From: Verrucomicrobiota bacterium
Lineage (GTDB): Bacteria; Verrucomicrobiota; Verrucomicrobiia; Limisphaerales; AV2
Direction: 5' to 3'
Length of the DNA: 38,309 bases
Assembly: GCA_003218515.1 (NCBI GenBank)
Contig: QHNT01000275.1
Span: 1 to 38,309, forward strand
Made by a program: the position numbers and the translations under genes. The notes under the pieces were generated by a model that worked only from the letters and a program-made list of their open reading frames with translations, had not been told where the DNA came from and made no database searches. Positions 8,760-17,578 of the stretch are shown one piece after another. Numbering within the stretch: the first letter of the stretch is position 1; each line of letters starts with the position of its first letter.

Positions 8760-10243
8760 ATCCCGAGGGACCGAGCGATCAACGCGGAACGGGAGCGCAG
8801 CCGCCTCGGCTGCTGTTCGGCGCGCCCCCGCGCCGAACCCCATCGCACGCGGCACAACCACCGGACACGGTAGAATTCGCAGAAGGACCAACGGCGAGGG
8901 CGCCGTTGGCCGCGCCCGTGGCGGGCGCGCTCCCCATATCTGATCCCGCCCATCTTCAGCCGCCGGTCATTCCTCAAGGAATTCCCATGCCTTCGCGCCT
9001 GCGCCGAATGCTTTTTGCGCCGGTAAAATTTTTTTGGGGAATGCTCTTCTGCCAAAGCGTGCTCGGCGCGTTGGCGGTTCTCGGCTGGACCTATCGTCTG
9101 ATGCAGCGCTCGGTGCTCAAGTGCTGGTGGAAGTTGAGCGAGTCGTCGGCCCGGACCCGCGGCTTCGCGGAATTCCTCGCTGACGATCCGCGAACGCGCG
9201 AACATGCCCATTGGCCGAATTGGTTTCTGGTTCAAAATTTTCGCGAAGCGGTTCGACGCAATTCCGCCGCCAGTCTCCGCCGCCATTTGCTCGCGGTTCT
9301 GAACGCCGTTGGCCAATCGTTGTGGACCAATGTGCGTTTGGGCGTGCAGGGCATTTTCAACACGTGGGTGCTGACGTTGCCGGCGTGCGTGCTGATGCTT
9401 TTCGGCTGGTATGACGGCTGGAACAATTCGTTCAACAAAGGATACGAGCAGTTTTCGGTCGGACCCGGAGTCAGCGTGCTGGGCATCCTGCTGTTCATCG
9501 CGGCGATGCTTTACGTGCCGATGGCGCAGGCGCGGCAGGCCGTTACCGGCAAGTGGCGTGCATTTTATCAATTCCGGCTCGTTTGGACCCTGATTCGCCG
9601 TCGCTGGCTCGCCTGCTTCGGCCTCGCCATGCTCTACGCCCTTGGTTCGGTCCCCATGATGGTCCTGATGTCCGTCGTGATGTTCCTGCCCAATATCAAT
9701 CCCGGCCTGGCCGACTCGACACCGTCGGAAACGATTCAAGTTTTGAACCGCTATTTTTTCTGGTCGGCGTTGTTCGTGTTCCCGGCGTTTGTCGTGCTGC
9801 GACTCATCGCTGCCCGCATTTATGGTTCAACGCTTCTGAGGGCGGTGCAGAGCGGAGCTGTTGCCCAGGACGCGCTGGCGGAAAGCGAATGGCATGTGTT
9901 ACAACGCCTTGACTTGCTTCAGGTCCAGGCGCCGCGACCGCGTCATCCGGTTTGGCGAATCGTGGCCTGGGCTGGCACACGAGCGGGTCGCGTTACGTTC
10001 GGCTTCCTTACCGGGCTGGTTTGGTTCGTCTTCGTTGCGGAATTGTATATTGCGCAATTTTTTAACTACCGCGGAGCGACGGTCTGGCTGAATCAAACGC
10101 TCGTGCAATTGCCATGGTTTCATCATCTCCCGGCCACGCTGAAAAACCCGTGGGGCGATTTCTTCGTCGCCGCGACCATCGCTTTCGTCGCCTGGCGGCT
10201 CAAACGCGTGGCGATTTGGTTGAAATCCTTGCACCGACACTAA
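8756..10243 (+). CDS. polytopic membrane protein of unknown function
   Basis: With the GTG start at 8756 the protein has 495 residues. The first ~75 residues are Pro/Ala-rich and probably cytoplasmic. From there I count about six hydrophobic segments: FFWGMLFCQSVLGALAVLGW, FNTWVLTLPACVLMLFGW, VSVLGILLFIAAMLYVP, LACFGLAMLYALGSVPMMVL (with following residues), YFFWSALFVFPAFVVLRLIA, and VTFGFLTGLVWFVFVAELY, plus a possible C-terminal one (FFVAATIAFVAWRL). I recognise no family. The GTGA overlap with the Tat-exported phosphatase-like gene and the strong internal Shine-Dalgarno suggest the two proteins work together at the inner membrane. An ATG at ~8988 (MPSRLRRML) is an alternative start and would remove the Pro-rich region. 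Confidence 0.75.
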   Translation: MNPEGPSDQRGTGAQPPRLLFGAPPRRTPSHAAQPPDTVEFAEGPTARAPLAAPVAGALPISDPAHLQPPVIPQGIPMPSRLRRMLFAPVKFFWGMLFCQSVLGALAVLGWTYRLMQRSVLKCWWKLSESSARTRGFAEFLADDPRTREHAHWPNWFLVQNFREAVRRNSAASLRRHLLAVLNAVGQSLWTNVRLGVQGIFNTWVLTLPACVLMLFGWYDGWNNSFNKGYEQFSVGPGVSVLGILLFIAAMLYVPMAQARQAVTGKWRAFYQFRLVWTLIRRRWLACFGLAMLYALGSVPMMVLMSVVMFLPNINPGLADSTPSETIQVLNRYFFWSALFVFPAFVVLRLIAARIYGSTLLRAVQSGAVAQDALAESEWHVLQRLDLLQVQAPRPRHPVWRIVAWAGTRAGRVTFGFLTGLVWFVFVAELYIAQFFNYRGATVWLNQTLVQLPWFHHLPATLKNPWGDFFVAATIAFVAWRLKRVAIWLKSLHRH

Positions 10244-10261
10244 GTTTCTTTTGCCAATGGC

Positions 10262-11383
10262 CTAACCAATCTTCTTCCTGAACCGCAGCGCGCAGAGCGC
10301 AAACAGCGCCAGGCCCATGCCCGCGAGAATCACGAGGTGTTGCCAGAAGTCCGCGAGACTCGCGCCGCGAAGAATGACGGCTCGCGCCAGTTCGATGAAA
10401 TAGGTCGTGGGAAGCAGCGAGCCGATCGCGTAGAAAATCCAGGGCATGGTTTCGCGCGGGAAGATGAAGCCGGAGAAAAACACCGACGGCATGATGAACA
10501 CCATGCTCATTTGCAGGGCCTGGATTTGATTTTGCGCGCGCGTGGAGACCAGCAACCCCAGGCTCAACAGGCAAAAGATGTAAACGACGATACCGGCAAA
10601 CAGCGCGCTCAGGCTGCCGGCGATGGGCACATGAAACAGCCAGTTCATGATGGCGATGAGGCCGCTCGCCATCACCATGCCGATGCACAGATAGGGCACC
10701 AGTTTGCCAAGCATGAGGCCCCAGCGAGACAGCGGGCTGACCAACAATTGTTCCAGCGTGCCGCGTTCGCGTTCCCGCACCAGCGACATCGCCGTTGCGA
10801 AGGTGGTCGCGATTTGCAGCACCACGCCGATGACGCCCGGCACAAAAAAGTTCGGGCTCCGCATGGCCGGGTTGAAGAGAATTTGCGGGCGCACCTCGAC
10901 CGGCAGTTCGCGTCGGCCAGTCTCGCCGAGCAAACGGAAAACCGATTCACGGAATGACACGCCGAGCGCGGTGTTCAGCGCGGACGAAGCGATGGTGGAG
11001 CTGGAGCCGTCAATCAACACCTGCACTTGCGCGTTGCGGCCGGCGTGCAGATCGCGCGTGAAGTTCGGTGGAATTTGCAGACCGATGTAAGCTTTTCCCT
11101 GACGAATTGCCGCCGCCATTTCATCCACACTTTGCACTTCGCCGACGACGCGAAAGGTCTGCGTATTGACGAAGCGGTCGATGAGCTGGCGGCTTTCCAC
11201 AGTGCGGTCCTCATTCAACACCACCATCGCCATGTGCTTCACGTCGTTGTCGAGCGCATAACCAAACGCGATCATTTCAATGAGCGGCGGAAAAAACATG
11301 AAGAACAGCGTCAGCGGGTCGCGCAGGACGACGAGAAATTCCTTGTAAAGAATGGCGTTGAAACCGCGAAAGGGGAGTTTCAT
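10262..11383 (-). CDS. ABC-2 type exporter permease
   Basis: The 373-residue permease has the ABC-2 layout: one N-terminal TM segment (LTLFFMFFPPLIEMIAFGYAL), a large periplasmic loop (~45-170, with VVLNEDRTVESRQLIDRF), then five TM segments including FVPGVIGVVLQIATTFATAM, the RERERGTLEQLLVSPL coupling segment, and MSMVFIMPSVFFSGFIFPRE. It resembles E. coli YbhR/YhhJ drug-exporter permeases. It follows the ATPase gene on the same strand after a 163-bp gap filled with heptamer repeats. No membrane-fusion protein is adjacent. Confidence 0.9.
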   Translation of the reverse strand: MKLPFRGFNAILYKEFLVVLRDPLTLFFMFFPPLIEMIAFGYALDNDVKHMAMVVLNEDRTVESRQLIDRFVNTQTFRVVGEVQSVDEMAAAIRQGKAYIGLQIPPNFTRDLHAGRNAQVQVLIDGSSSTIASSALNTALGVSFRESVFRLLGETGRRELPVEVRPQILFNPAMRSPNFFVPGVIGVVLQIATTFATAMSLVRERERGTLEQLLVSPLSRWGLMLGKLVPYLCIGMVMASGLIAIMNWLFHVPIAGSLSALFAGIVVYIFCLLSLGLLVSTRAQNQIQALQMSMVFIMPSVFFSGFIFPRETMPWIFYAIGSLLPTTYFIELARAVILRGASLADFWQHLVILAGMGLALFALCALRFRKKIG

Positions 11384-11424
11384 GTCCGTGCCAGGGCGAG
11401 TTCGGAGAGCCGATCACAGAAATA

Positions 11425-11538
11425 CCAAAATCCAAACTCCAAACTCCAAATAAACTCCAGCTTCCAAACTCCAAACAGCGCGTGACTATTTGAAATTTGA
11501 TCTTTGGTGTTTTTTTGGAGTTTGGAGTTTGGAGTTTG
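11425..11538. repeat. inverted pair of heptamer (7-bp) arrays
   Basis: The left half has units CCAAAAT, CCAAACT, CCAAACT, CCAAATA at 11425-11452 and two more at 11464-11477. The right half has TTTGGAG three times plus TTTG at 11514-11538, the reverse complement of the same heptamer. The array can fold into a long imperfect hairpin in the transcript between the ABC ATPase and permease genes. Confidence 0.85.
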
Positions 11539-11546
11539 ATGTTTCT

Positions 11547-12485
11547 TCATCTTCCGTCTCCGTCGTTGCGGTTCGTCAACGCCACAAACACGTCTTCCAG
11601 CGACGGCGCGATCGGCCGGATGTCCGCCTGGTGAATGCCGACGCCGGCGAGCCGTTCGCGAATGGATTGTTCAGACACAGACTCGTCCACCAGCAGGTGC
11701 ATGGACTGGCCAAACACCGTGGCCGTCCGAACACCCGGCAGTTGGCGTATGGCTTGCAGGCCGACCGTGACATGATCGCAAGTCACATCGAGGCGCTTGC
11801 TTTCGGGTGGGTTGACCACGGGCAACTGTTTCAAATCGTCCGGCTCGCCGCACACGACGAGCTTCGACATGTGGATATAGCCGACGTGGGAACATCGTTC
11901 CGCCTCGTCCATGTAATGGGTGGTGACGAACAGCGTCATGCCCATGCTCGAAAACTCAAAGAGCAGGTCCCACAACTCGCGCCGCGCCACTGGGTCGATG
12001 CCCGCCGTCGGTTCGTCCAGGAACAACACGCTTGGCTTGTGCACCAGCGCGCAGGCCATCGCGAGCCGCTGCCGCCAGCCGCCCGATAACAAGGCGGCCC
12101 GGCGATGCAAGTAAGGTTCGAGATGCGCGAGCGCGACCAGTTCATCGCGCCGCTGCAAAAGCCCCGCGCCGCTCAGTCCATAGAGCCGGCCGTAAAACAT
12201 CAGGTTTTCGTGCACGGTCAACTCGTCGTAGAGCGAGAATTTCTGGGACATGTAACCGATCAGCGACTTGATGCGCTCCGTTTCACGGGCGACGTCGTGG
12301 CCGGCAATCGTTGCGCGACCCTGGCTCGGCTCCAGGAGGCCGCAGAGCATCCGGATGACCGTGGATTTGCCGGAACCATTCGGGCCAAGGAAACCGAAGA
12401 TGGAACCCTTGCTGACGGTGAAACTGACGTGATCGACCGCAGTAAAGTGGCCGAACTTTTTAGTCAGGTTTTCACACGCGATCAT
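11547..12485 (-). CDS. ABC transporter ATP-binding protein (drug/efflux type)
   Basis: The 312-residue ATPase has a Walker A GPNGSGKS (34-41), Q-loop near YMSQKFSLYDELT, signature LSGGWRQRLAMA (133-144) and Walker B VLFLDEPT with D157/E158. A switch His occurs in VTTHYMDEAERC. The C-terminal ~80 residues (LDVTCDHVTVGLQAIRQLPG and following) form the DUF4162-like extension typical of YbhF/DrrA/NodI-type exporters, ending ...SLEDVFVALT. It should power the permease encoded immediately downstream. Walker, signature and H-loop residues are all intact. Confidence 0.93.
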   Translation of the reverse strand: MIACENLTKKFGHFTAVDHVSFTVSKGSIFGFLGPNGSGKSTVIRMLCGLLEPSQGRATIAGHDVARETERIKSLIGYMSQKFSLYDELTVHENLMFYGRLYGLSGAGLLQRRDELVALAHLEPYLHRRAALLSGGWRQRLAMACALVHKPSVLFLDEPTAGIDPVARRELWDLLFEFSSMGMTLFVTTHYMDEAERCSHVGYIHMSKLVVCGEPDDLKQLPVVNPPESKRLDVTCDHVTVGLQAIRQLPGVRTATVFGQSMHLLVDESVSEQSIRERLAGVGIHQADIRPIAPSLEDVFVALTNRNDGDGR

Positions 12486-12652
12486 GATGGAGCCTCAGCG
12501 AATGACGTACGTAACGCTCATCGTTCCGATACTGTTGAATCCCCGTTAAAAGCGCAACCGATAAGACCCTTTTGAAACAGTGAAAGGTTATCCCTTCGCG
12601 ATTTTCTTTTTCCGCAAGGATGCCGCGCAACCCGCACGCAAAGACGCGTGCG

Positions 12653-13336
12653 CTACGAGCAAACCTCCTCCGCCTTCAGCTTGGTCAGATCTTCCACCAG
12701 CCAGTCCGGCCGATACTCCTTCAGTTCTTCAGATTTTGCGCCGCCCGTCGTCACGGCGAGCATCTTCGCCGTAATGTGTCGCGCGCATTGGATATCGCGC
12801 GGTGTGTCGCCGATGACGAGGATTTGTTCGCCGCGCAGAGAGCCGTTCAGCAACTGACACCCGCGTTGTCTGGCGATGGCGGCGATTTGGTTGCGGTCTT
12901 CCTGGTCGTCCGCAAACGCGCCGGTCTGGAAAATCTCCCAGAGCTCGAAGTGGCGGAGTTTGATTTCCGCTCCGAGCCGGATGTTACCGGTCAACAAGCC
13001 AATCGCCGGCGGCTGGGGCAGCGCGTGCAGTTGATGAATGAATTCCCAGACTCCGGCGAAAACACCGCCCCTCGTCTGCGTCAACAGGTAGTCGAGCCAG
13101 AAGACGTAGGAGTCGAAGAAGCGGCGGAGATTCTCCCGTGAGGGCTCCACGCCGTGTTGCAGGAACATTTCGCGGGCGATGCCGGTGTCCGTGCGTCCGG
13201 AGAATTTGATGCGCGCGGCGCCGTTGACAATGCTGAACTCGGTCTCAAATGCGCGGCCAAACGCCATCACGCCCGCGCCGCCCGTAAAAATGAGCGTGCC
13301 GTCAATGTCGAAGAGGACCAGGCGAACCACGCGCAC
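12653..13336 (-). CDS. HAD-superfamily hydrolase (phosphoglycolate-phosphatase-like)
   Basis: The protein has 227 residues from the GTG at 13336. HAD motif I is VLFDIDGTL, with the nucleophile and general-acid Asp. A cap domain follows (FETEFSIVNG...FFDSYVFW), then motif II in LLTGNIRLGAEIKL and motif IV in ILVIGDTPRDIQCAR. This resembles phosphoglycolate phosphatases and beta-phosphoglucomutases. The substrate cannot be told. No in-frame ATG lies near; a second GTG at 13330 is equally possible. The gene diverges from dprA, 78 bp away. Confidence 0.85.
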   Translation of the reverse strand: MRVVRLVLFDIDGTLIFTGGAGVMAFGRAFETEFSIVNGAARIKFSGRTDTGIAREMFLQHGVEPSRENLRRFFDSYVFWLDYLLTQTRGGVFAGVWEFIHQLHALPQPPAIGLLTGNIRLGAEIKLRHFELWEIFQTGAFADDQEDRNQIAAIARQRGCQLLNGSLRGEQILVIGDTPRDIQCARHITAKMLAVTTGGAKSEELKEYRPDWLVEDLTKLKAEEVCS

Positions 13337-13414
13337 AGCTAAACTGCTCGGTGGGCAAAAAGCAATGGTGATCTCTGCTTGCTGTGCGCGAAGATTTTCG
13401 GTATTCCCTCGCGC

Positions 13415-14521
13415 ATGGATTCCAAGGAAGCGCTCGTGGCCTTGAACATGATTGAGCATGTCGGGCCGGTCCGCGTGCGACAGTTGCTGGAACATTTCGG
13501 CGACGCGCCTTCCATCCTGCGCGCTTCCAAACAACATCTGCTCCACGTGCGCGGCATCGGCCAGGAAACCGCTGAAGCCATCGGGAGCTGGGAGAAATCG
13601 GTGGACCTCAGCGGCGAATTGAAGCGCATCCAGGAGTTCGGTTGCCACATTCTCACGCAAACCGACAAAGAGTATCCCGATCTGCTGCGTCAGATTTACG
13701 ATCCGCCGATTGTGCTCTACGTCAAAGGCGGGCTGACAGCGAAGGACAAGAACGCCATCGCGATGGTCGGCGCGCGGCTGACGACTCATTATGGTTTGGA
13801 GACGGCCCGGAAGCTGGCTTACCAGCTTGCGTATGTTGGCGTGACGGTGGTGAGCGGCGGCGCCCGGGGCATCGACACCGCGGCGCATCAGGGCGCGTTG
13901 AGCGCGAAAGGCCGGACCGTCGCGGTGCTGGGCAACGGCATCAACATTGTTTTTCCGCCGGAGAACGCGGAGTTGTTCCAGCGGATCGCTGCCAACGGCG
14001 CGGTCATGACGCAGTTCCCGTTCAATCGCAAGGCGGACAAACAGTCGTTCCCGATTCGCAACCGCATCGTAGCGGGCATGACGCTCGGAACGGTGGTGAT
14101 CGAGGCCAACCTCACCAGCGGCGCGCTGATCACGGCGGGTATGGCCATCGACAACGGCCGTCAACTGTTCGCCGTGCCGGGCCGGATCGATTCGCCGCAA
14201 AGCAAAGGCTGCCACGACCTGATCAAGAAAGGGGCGAAGCTGTGCGAAGGCGCGGAAGACATTCTGAGCGAGTTTGAATACCTGTTTCCGTCGAGCAATC
14301 GCCCGCCGTCACCGGTGGAAAGCGGCACGCTGCCCGCGCTCAGTCTATCCGACAACGAGCAGAAAATTCATGATGTGTTAAGCAGAGAGGAGTTGGCGAT
14401 CGATGACGTGATCCGTCGCAGCGGACTGCCCGCCTCAGCCGCTTCCGTGGCCTTGCTCAGCCTGGAAATGAAGCGACTGGTCAGGCAACTGCCCGGAAAG
14501 CTCTTCGTGCGGAACCGGTGA
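13415..14521 (+). CDS. dprA: DNA processing protein DprA
   Basis: The 368-residue protein loads RecA onto incoming single-stranded DNA in natural transformation. The N-terminus (ALVALNMIEHVGPVRVRQLL) is the helix-hairpin-helix/SAM-like region. The Rossmann core contains IAMVGARLTTHYG, VVSGGARGIDTAAHQGAL, FPIRNRIVAGM and GALITAGMAID, all diagnostic of DprA. The C-terminal ~65 residues (LSDNEQKIHDVLSREELAID...LPGKLFVRNR) form the winged-helix DprA_WH domain. Start at ATG 13415 fits the family; an upstream TTG at 13379 would add 12 residues. No com genes are adjacent. It converges with the plug-like small protein (15-bp gap). Confidence 0.93.
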   Translation: MDSKEALVALNMIEHVGPVRVRQLLEHFGDAPSILRASKQHLLHVRGIGQETAEAIGSWEKSVDLSGELKRIQEFGCHILTQTDKEYPDLLRQIYDPPIVLYVKGGLTAKDKNAIAMVGARLTTHYGLETARKLAYQLAYVGVTVVSGGARGIDTAAHQGALSAKGRTVAVLGNGINIVFPPENAELFQRIAANGAVMTQFPFNRKADKQSFPIRNRIVAGMTLGTVVIEANLTSGALITAGMAIDNGRQLFAVPGRIDSPQSKGCHDLIKKGAKLCEGAEDILSEFEYLFPSSNRPPSPVESGTLPALSLSDNEQKIHDVLSREELAIDDVIRRSGLPASAASVALLSLEMKRLVRQLPGKLFVRNR

Positions 14522-14536
14522 GGTTCTCCCGGAGTT

Positions 14537-14881
14537 TTAACGACCCAAGCCCTGTTTTCTGAGCGCCTGCGCCACGGTCGTCGCGCCGCTGCGCTCGATG
14601 TCCTTCTGGTCAATGATCACCACCGGCGAAGCTGTGGCCGGGATTCGCCCACGCTTGACCTTTTGCGGAATGAGGGAACCGGTGATTACGACCTTTTCTT
14701 CGGCCTTCTTTTCCGGCTTCACGGCGGCCGTTTTTATTGGCGCCTTTTTAGCCCCTGTTTCATCGCCGCCAAGCACCGTGCCGGCCAGCAGGCACAGCCC
14801 GGCGCACAAGGACGCAACGAACCTCAATGGGACAGCGGTCAAACGAAAACGGCGGTGGGAAATGCAGTTTGGCGTTTTCAT
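14537..14881 (-). CDS. small secreted protein resembling part of a TonB receptor plug
   Basis: A 114-residue protein with a signal peptide (hydrophobic core FVASLCAGLCLLAGTVLG, cleavage near 39), a Lys/Ala-rich linker (AKKAPIKTAAVKPEKKAEE), then VVITGSLIPQKVKRG, ATASPVVIIDQKDIERSGA and TTVAQALRKQG. The last part matches the first ~45 residues of TonB-dependent receptor plug domains ('VVVTGSRIP...SPVxVIDRxDIERSGxxTVAxxLR'). It then stops with TAA, and no barrel follows in any frame before dprA. It could be a remnant of a receptor or a real plug-only periplasmic protein; the intact signal peptide and clean frame favour the second. Confidence 0.7.
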   Translation of the reverse strand: MKTPNCISHRRFRLTAVPLRFVASLCAGLCLLAGTVLGGDETGAKKAPIKTAAVKPEKKAEEKVVITGSLIPQKVKRGRIPATASPVVIIDQKDIERSGATTVAQALRKQGLGR

Positions 14882-15006
14882 GCCTTAAAGTTAGTCCGAC
14901 GAATCCTTTCTGCAAACTGTTTTTGCAGCCGCCGGATTGGAGGGTGATCTATGAGAGAGGGAAAGAGTGAGTGGATGCGCTGGTTTCCCGGAAACGATTC
15001 CGCCCT

Positions 15007-16209
15007 CTAAATGCGCAGGAAAATTTTCCGGCGATACATCCAGTACAACATCAACCAGAGCACGAGCAAGACGGCCGCGCCGTGCAGGAACGGTTCACAG
15101 GCGTCGCCGAGAATCCTAAAGACGTTTTGACCGAGATGAGTCTCGAGATTCTTCAAGACGAATGCTTCGAATAAATGCGCGATGCAATACGCCGCGATTG
15201 AATTCATGCCGATGACGACCAAAGGAAACGCCCAGAACTTGAAGCCGATAATGTCGATGATTGCATAAAAACCCGCCAACAACAGAAAGCACCAGCCGCC
15301 ACTGTAAAGCGTCCAGCTCGGCGTCCAGATCCGCTTCACGACGGGGCAGAGGCCAAGCGAGCCGATCACCGCTCCAGACACGAGGCCAATGACACCGGTG
15401 ATCAGAAGCCAATTCACCTTCGCCAGAGGCGGGCGTTCGCTGCGAATGACGCCACCGGCAATGAGACCGAGGATCATCGTGCCCAGAGTGGGGATGAAAC
15501 TGAGCGTCGCGTAGCCGCCGCCGTTGAACTCGAATGGTTTTTCGCGCGGAAACAGGTTCAGGAACCAGGTGTCGAACGCCCACGCGAGGTTGCTGTTCTT
15601 GTTCCAATGCGCCGCGAAACCGGTCTGACCATGCTCCTTGAACCATTCCGCGGCGACGCCAACCCTCGTGTAGTCGAAATCCGGCGGAACCGTATACAAC
15701 GCGAACGCAGCCCAGTAACCCGCCAGAATCAGCGCCAGCGCAATCCATTGATCGCGCATTGGCCAAAAGCCGAGCAGGAACAAGAAGCCGTAGCCGAGGC
15801 CGATTTGAGTGAGCGTGTCCTCGAAGGTCCAGTAAGTCTGCGAGCTGCCGGTCGAACGGAGAAAGACACCGAGCAAAATCAGCACGAGCGCCCGCCAAAA
15901 TGCATGGAGTGTCCTGAGGCCGCGCGACTGTCCTTTGGCGGCGCGCCGGGCGATGGAGAATGGAAGCGCCACGCCGACCATGAACGAGAACGACGGTTGA
16001 ATCAGGTCATGCAGCGAACAGCCGACCCATTCGACGTGCGATTGGTGGTGGCAAAGGAATTTCCAGAAGCCGCTCTCGGGCAGTGCTGCGGCCACGCGAC
16101 ACAGCCGGAGCACCTCGGCCATCATGAGGAACATGACGAAGCCGCGATAGGCATCGAGAGAAGCGAGCCGGGCCGGAGCAGATTTGGACGGCGATTCGTT
16201 CAATGTCAC
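15007..16209 (-). CDS. HGSNAT/DUF5009-type membrane acyltransferase
   Basis: A 400-residue integral membrane protein of the heparan-alpha-glucosaminide N-acetyltransferase-like family (DUF5009/DUF1624, NagX-like). The family opening [20 protein letters not shown] is present, followed by a conserved [20 protein letters not shown] and [11 protein letters not shown]. About ten TM helices can be drawn, ending [20 protein letters not shown]. Relatives acetylate sugars across the membrane. The GTG at 16209 gives the family length; an upstream extension to 16494 covers the promoter region of the divergent bactofilin. Substrate unknown. Confidence 0.82.
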   Translation of the reverse strand: MTLNESPSKSAPARLASLDAYRGFVMFLMMAEVLRLCRVAAALPESGFWKFLCHHQSHVEWVGCSLHDLIQPSFSFMVGVALPFSIARRAAKGQSRGLRTLHAFWRALVLILLGVFLRSTGSSQTYWTFEDTLTQIGLGYGFLFLLGFWPMRDQWIALALILAGYWAAFALYTVPPDFDYTRVGVAAEWFKEHGQTGFAAHWNKNSNLAWAFDTWFLNLFPREKPFEFNGGGYATLSFIPTLGTMILGLIAGGVIRSERPPLAKVNWLLITGVIGLVSGAVIGSLGLCPVVKRIWTPSWTLYSGGWCFLLLAGFYAIIDIIGFKFWAFPLVVIGMNSIAAYCIAHLFEAFVLKNLETHLGQNVFRILGDACEPFLHGAAVLLVLWLMLYWMYRRKIFLRI

Positions 16210-16367
16210 AGGGAACGGGCAACAGATACTCCTCCATCGCGCTGCTTGGAAGCAGAATTTCCAGGCGTGAAAGTATCGACAATTTCTCGGGGCGATTTTC
16301 GAACAAACATTTTGACGCCTTGTCCAGGTTGGAGTAACTACGACGCGGATATCATAACACAAACCAC

Positions 16368-16371
16368 GGAG
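16368..16371 (+). promoter_or_regulatory. ribosome binding site of the first bactofilin
   Basis: GGAG lies 6 nt before ATG 16378-16380. It supports this start over upstream in-frame codons that would run back through the divergent intergenic region. Confidence 0.55.
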
Positions 16372-16377
16372 ATAAAT

Positions 16378-16791
16378 ATGAGCACAACTGGAAATGCGTC
16401 GAAGAACGTGTTGAACTCGGACGTTGAAATCAAAGGAAACATCAAATTTTCCGGCGAACTGACCTTTGACGGAAAACTGGACGGCGAAATCCACACTGAC
16501 GGCACGCTGACCCTGGGCGACGGCGCGGTCGTCAACGGCAACATCAATGCCGCCAACGTTGTCGCGCGCGGCAAAGTCAATGGCAACATTACCGCCAAGG
16601 ATAAGATCGACATCAAGGCCAAGACGGAATTGTTCGGCGACATCCGCGCGGCCAAACTCGCCATCGAGGAGGGAGTGACGTTTGTCGGCAAGACCGAGGT
16701 CAACCCCAACAAGGTCTCTCCCACCGCTCCGCCTTTGAGGACGAGCGAGGCACCCAGAATTCCTGAACCAGCCAAATTAGGCGGACGCTGA
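16378..16791 (+). CDS. bactofilin (polymer-forming cytoskeletal protein)
   Basis: The 137-residue protein has the bactofilin/DUF583 right-handed beta-helix, with a Gly- and hydrophobic-rich repeat pattern: [76 protein letters not shown] disordered tail rich in Pro, Ser and Thr follows (~112-137). Bactofilins polymerise without nucleotide into filaments that place cell-wall and stalk proteins. A second bactofilin with zinc ribbons follows after 33 bp on the same strand. The start is set by the GGAG at 16368. Confidence 0.93.
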   Translation: MSTTGNASKNVLNSDVEIKGNIKFSGELTFDGKLDGEIHTDGTLTLGDGAVVNGNINAANVVARGKVNGNITAKDKIDIKAKTELFGDIRAAKLAIEEGVTFVGKTEVNPNKVSPTAPPLRTSEAPRIPEPAKLGGR

Positions 16792-16824
16792 CCCGCGGCC
16801 GTTGTCCGCGCGGGTGAGCATTGA

Positions 16825-17517
16825 ATGCCAGCGAAGAAACAGGCCAAGGTCCTGGTGAGCTGCCCGCGCTGCGGGCACCAGCAGTCGGAACCCCGTGCCG
16901 CCATCTCCACGGCCTGCAAAAAGTGCGGGCAATACATCCGCGTTAAGGAAGTCCTCAAGCCCGCCGCCCGGCCGGCCGGCCGGCCGAAGGAGTTGCGGAA
17001 ACTCGTCTGCTTCGAGTGCGGCACCGAGTTGGAGGTGGCGGTCAGCGCACAGTCAACGATGTGCAAACGCTGCAGCAGCCACATCGACCTGCGCGATTAC
17101 CACATCTCCAACGCGGTTTCCAAAAATTTCAAAACCAAAGGTGAGCTCGTCCTGGAACCCAAAGGTTACGTCTTCAACACGGAAGCCGTCGTCGGTGATG
17201 CCATCATCAAAGGAAAATTTCTCGGCAAGCTCGTCGCGGAACGTTCGCTGACGATTTACTCGACTGCGGATATCAAAGGACATTTCAAGGCGGGCCGGCT
17301 CGTTATTCCGGCGGAAAATCATTTTCGATGGAAGGAGGAGATCACGGTCGGAGCGGCCGAGATTGCGGGCGAACTTGCCGCCGACTTGCGCGCCGCTGGC
17401 GGCGTCGTGCTCCGGGCCACGGGCCGACTGTTTGGCGACGTTCAGGCGAAGAACCTGGTGGTTGAGGAAGGGGCGGTCATGGTAGGGAAGGCGAAGATCG
17501 GAGTGTCAAAATCGTAA
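16825..17517 (+). CDS. bactofilin with N-terminal double zinc ribbon
   Basis: The 230-residue protein starts with two CxxC...CxxC zinc ribbons: C13, C16, C31, C34 and C62, C65, C80, C83, with a basic Pro/Arg linker between them (KPAARPAGRPKELRK). Residues ~95-225 are a bactofilin beta-helix (GDAIIKGKFLGKLVAERSLT, DIKGHFKAGRLVIPA, GVVLRATGRLFGDVQAKNLV). It lies 33 bp after the first bactofilin and is probably in the same operon, so the two may co-polymerise, with the ribbons recruiting nucleic acid or protein partners (inference). Confidence 0.9.
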   Translation: MPAKKQAKVLVSCPRCGHQQSEPRAAISTACKKCGQYIRVKEVLKPAARPAGRPKELRKLVCFECGTELEVAVSAQSTMCKRCSSHIDLRDYHISNAVSKNFKTKGELVLEPKGYVFNTEAVVGDAIIKGKFLGKLVAERSLTIYSTADIKGHFKAGRLVIPAENHFRWKEEITVGAAEIAGELAADLRAAGGVVLRATGRLFGDVQAKNLVVEEGAVMVGKAKIGVSKS

Positions 17518-17578
17518 CCTCCTGAACCTGGCTGGCTCCAGGATCAAATCAAAGCGGGCGCGTTAAGCGAAGAACGAC

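Noticed and set aside
7419-8891. 490-residue open frame on the minus strand opposite the Tat-exported phosphatase-like gene
   Set aside because: Arg/Ala/His-rich with no motif. The plus strand encodes a Tat signal and a recognisable superfamily pattern, so this is a GC-driven antisense shadow.
12486-12652. Gap between ABC ATPase and HAD genes, looked at for a promoter or terminator
   Set aside because: No clear hairpin with T-run and no confident promoter boxes are seen on either strand.
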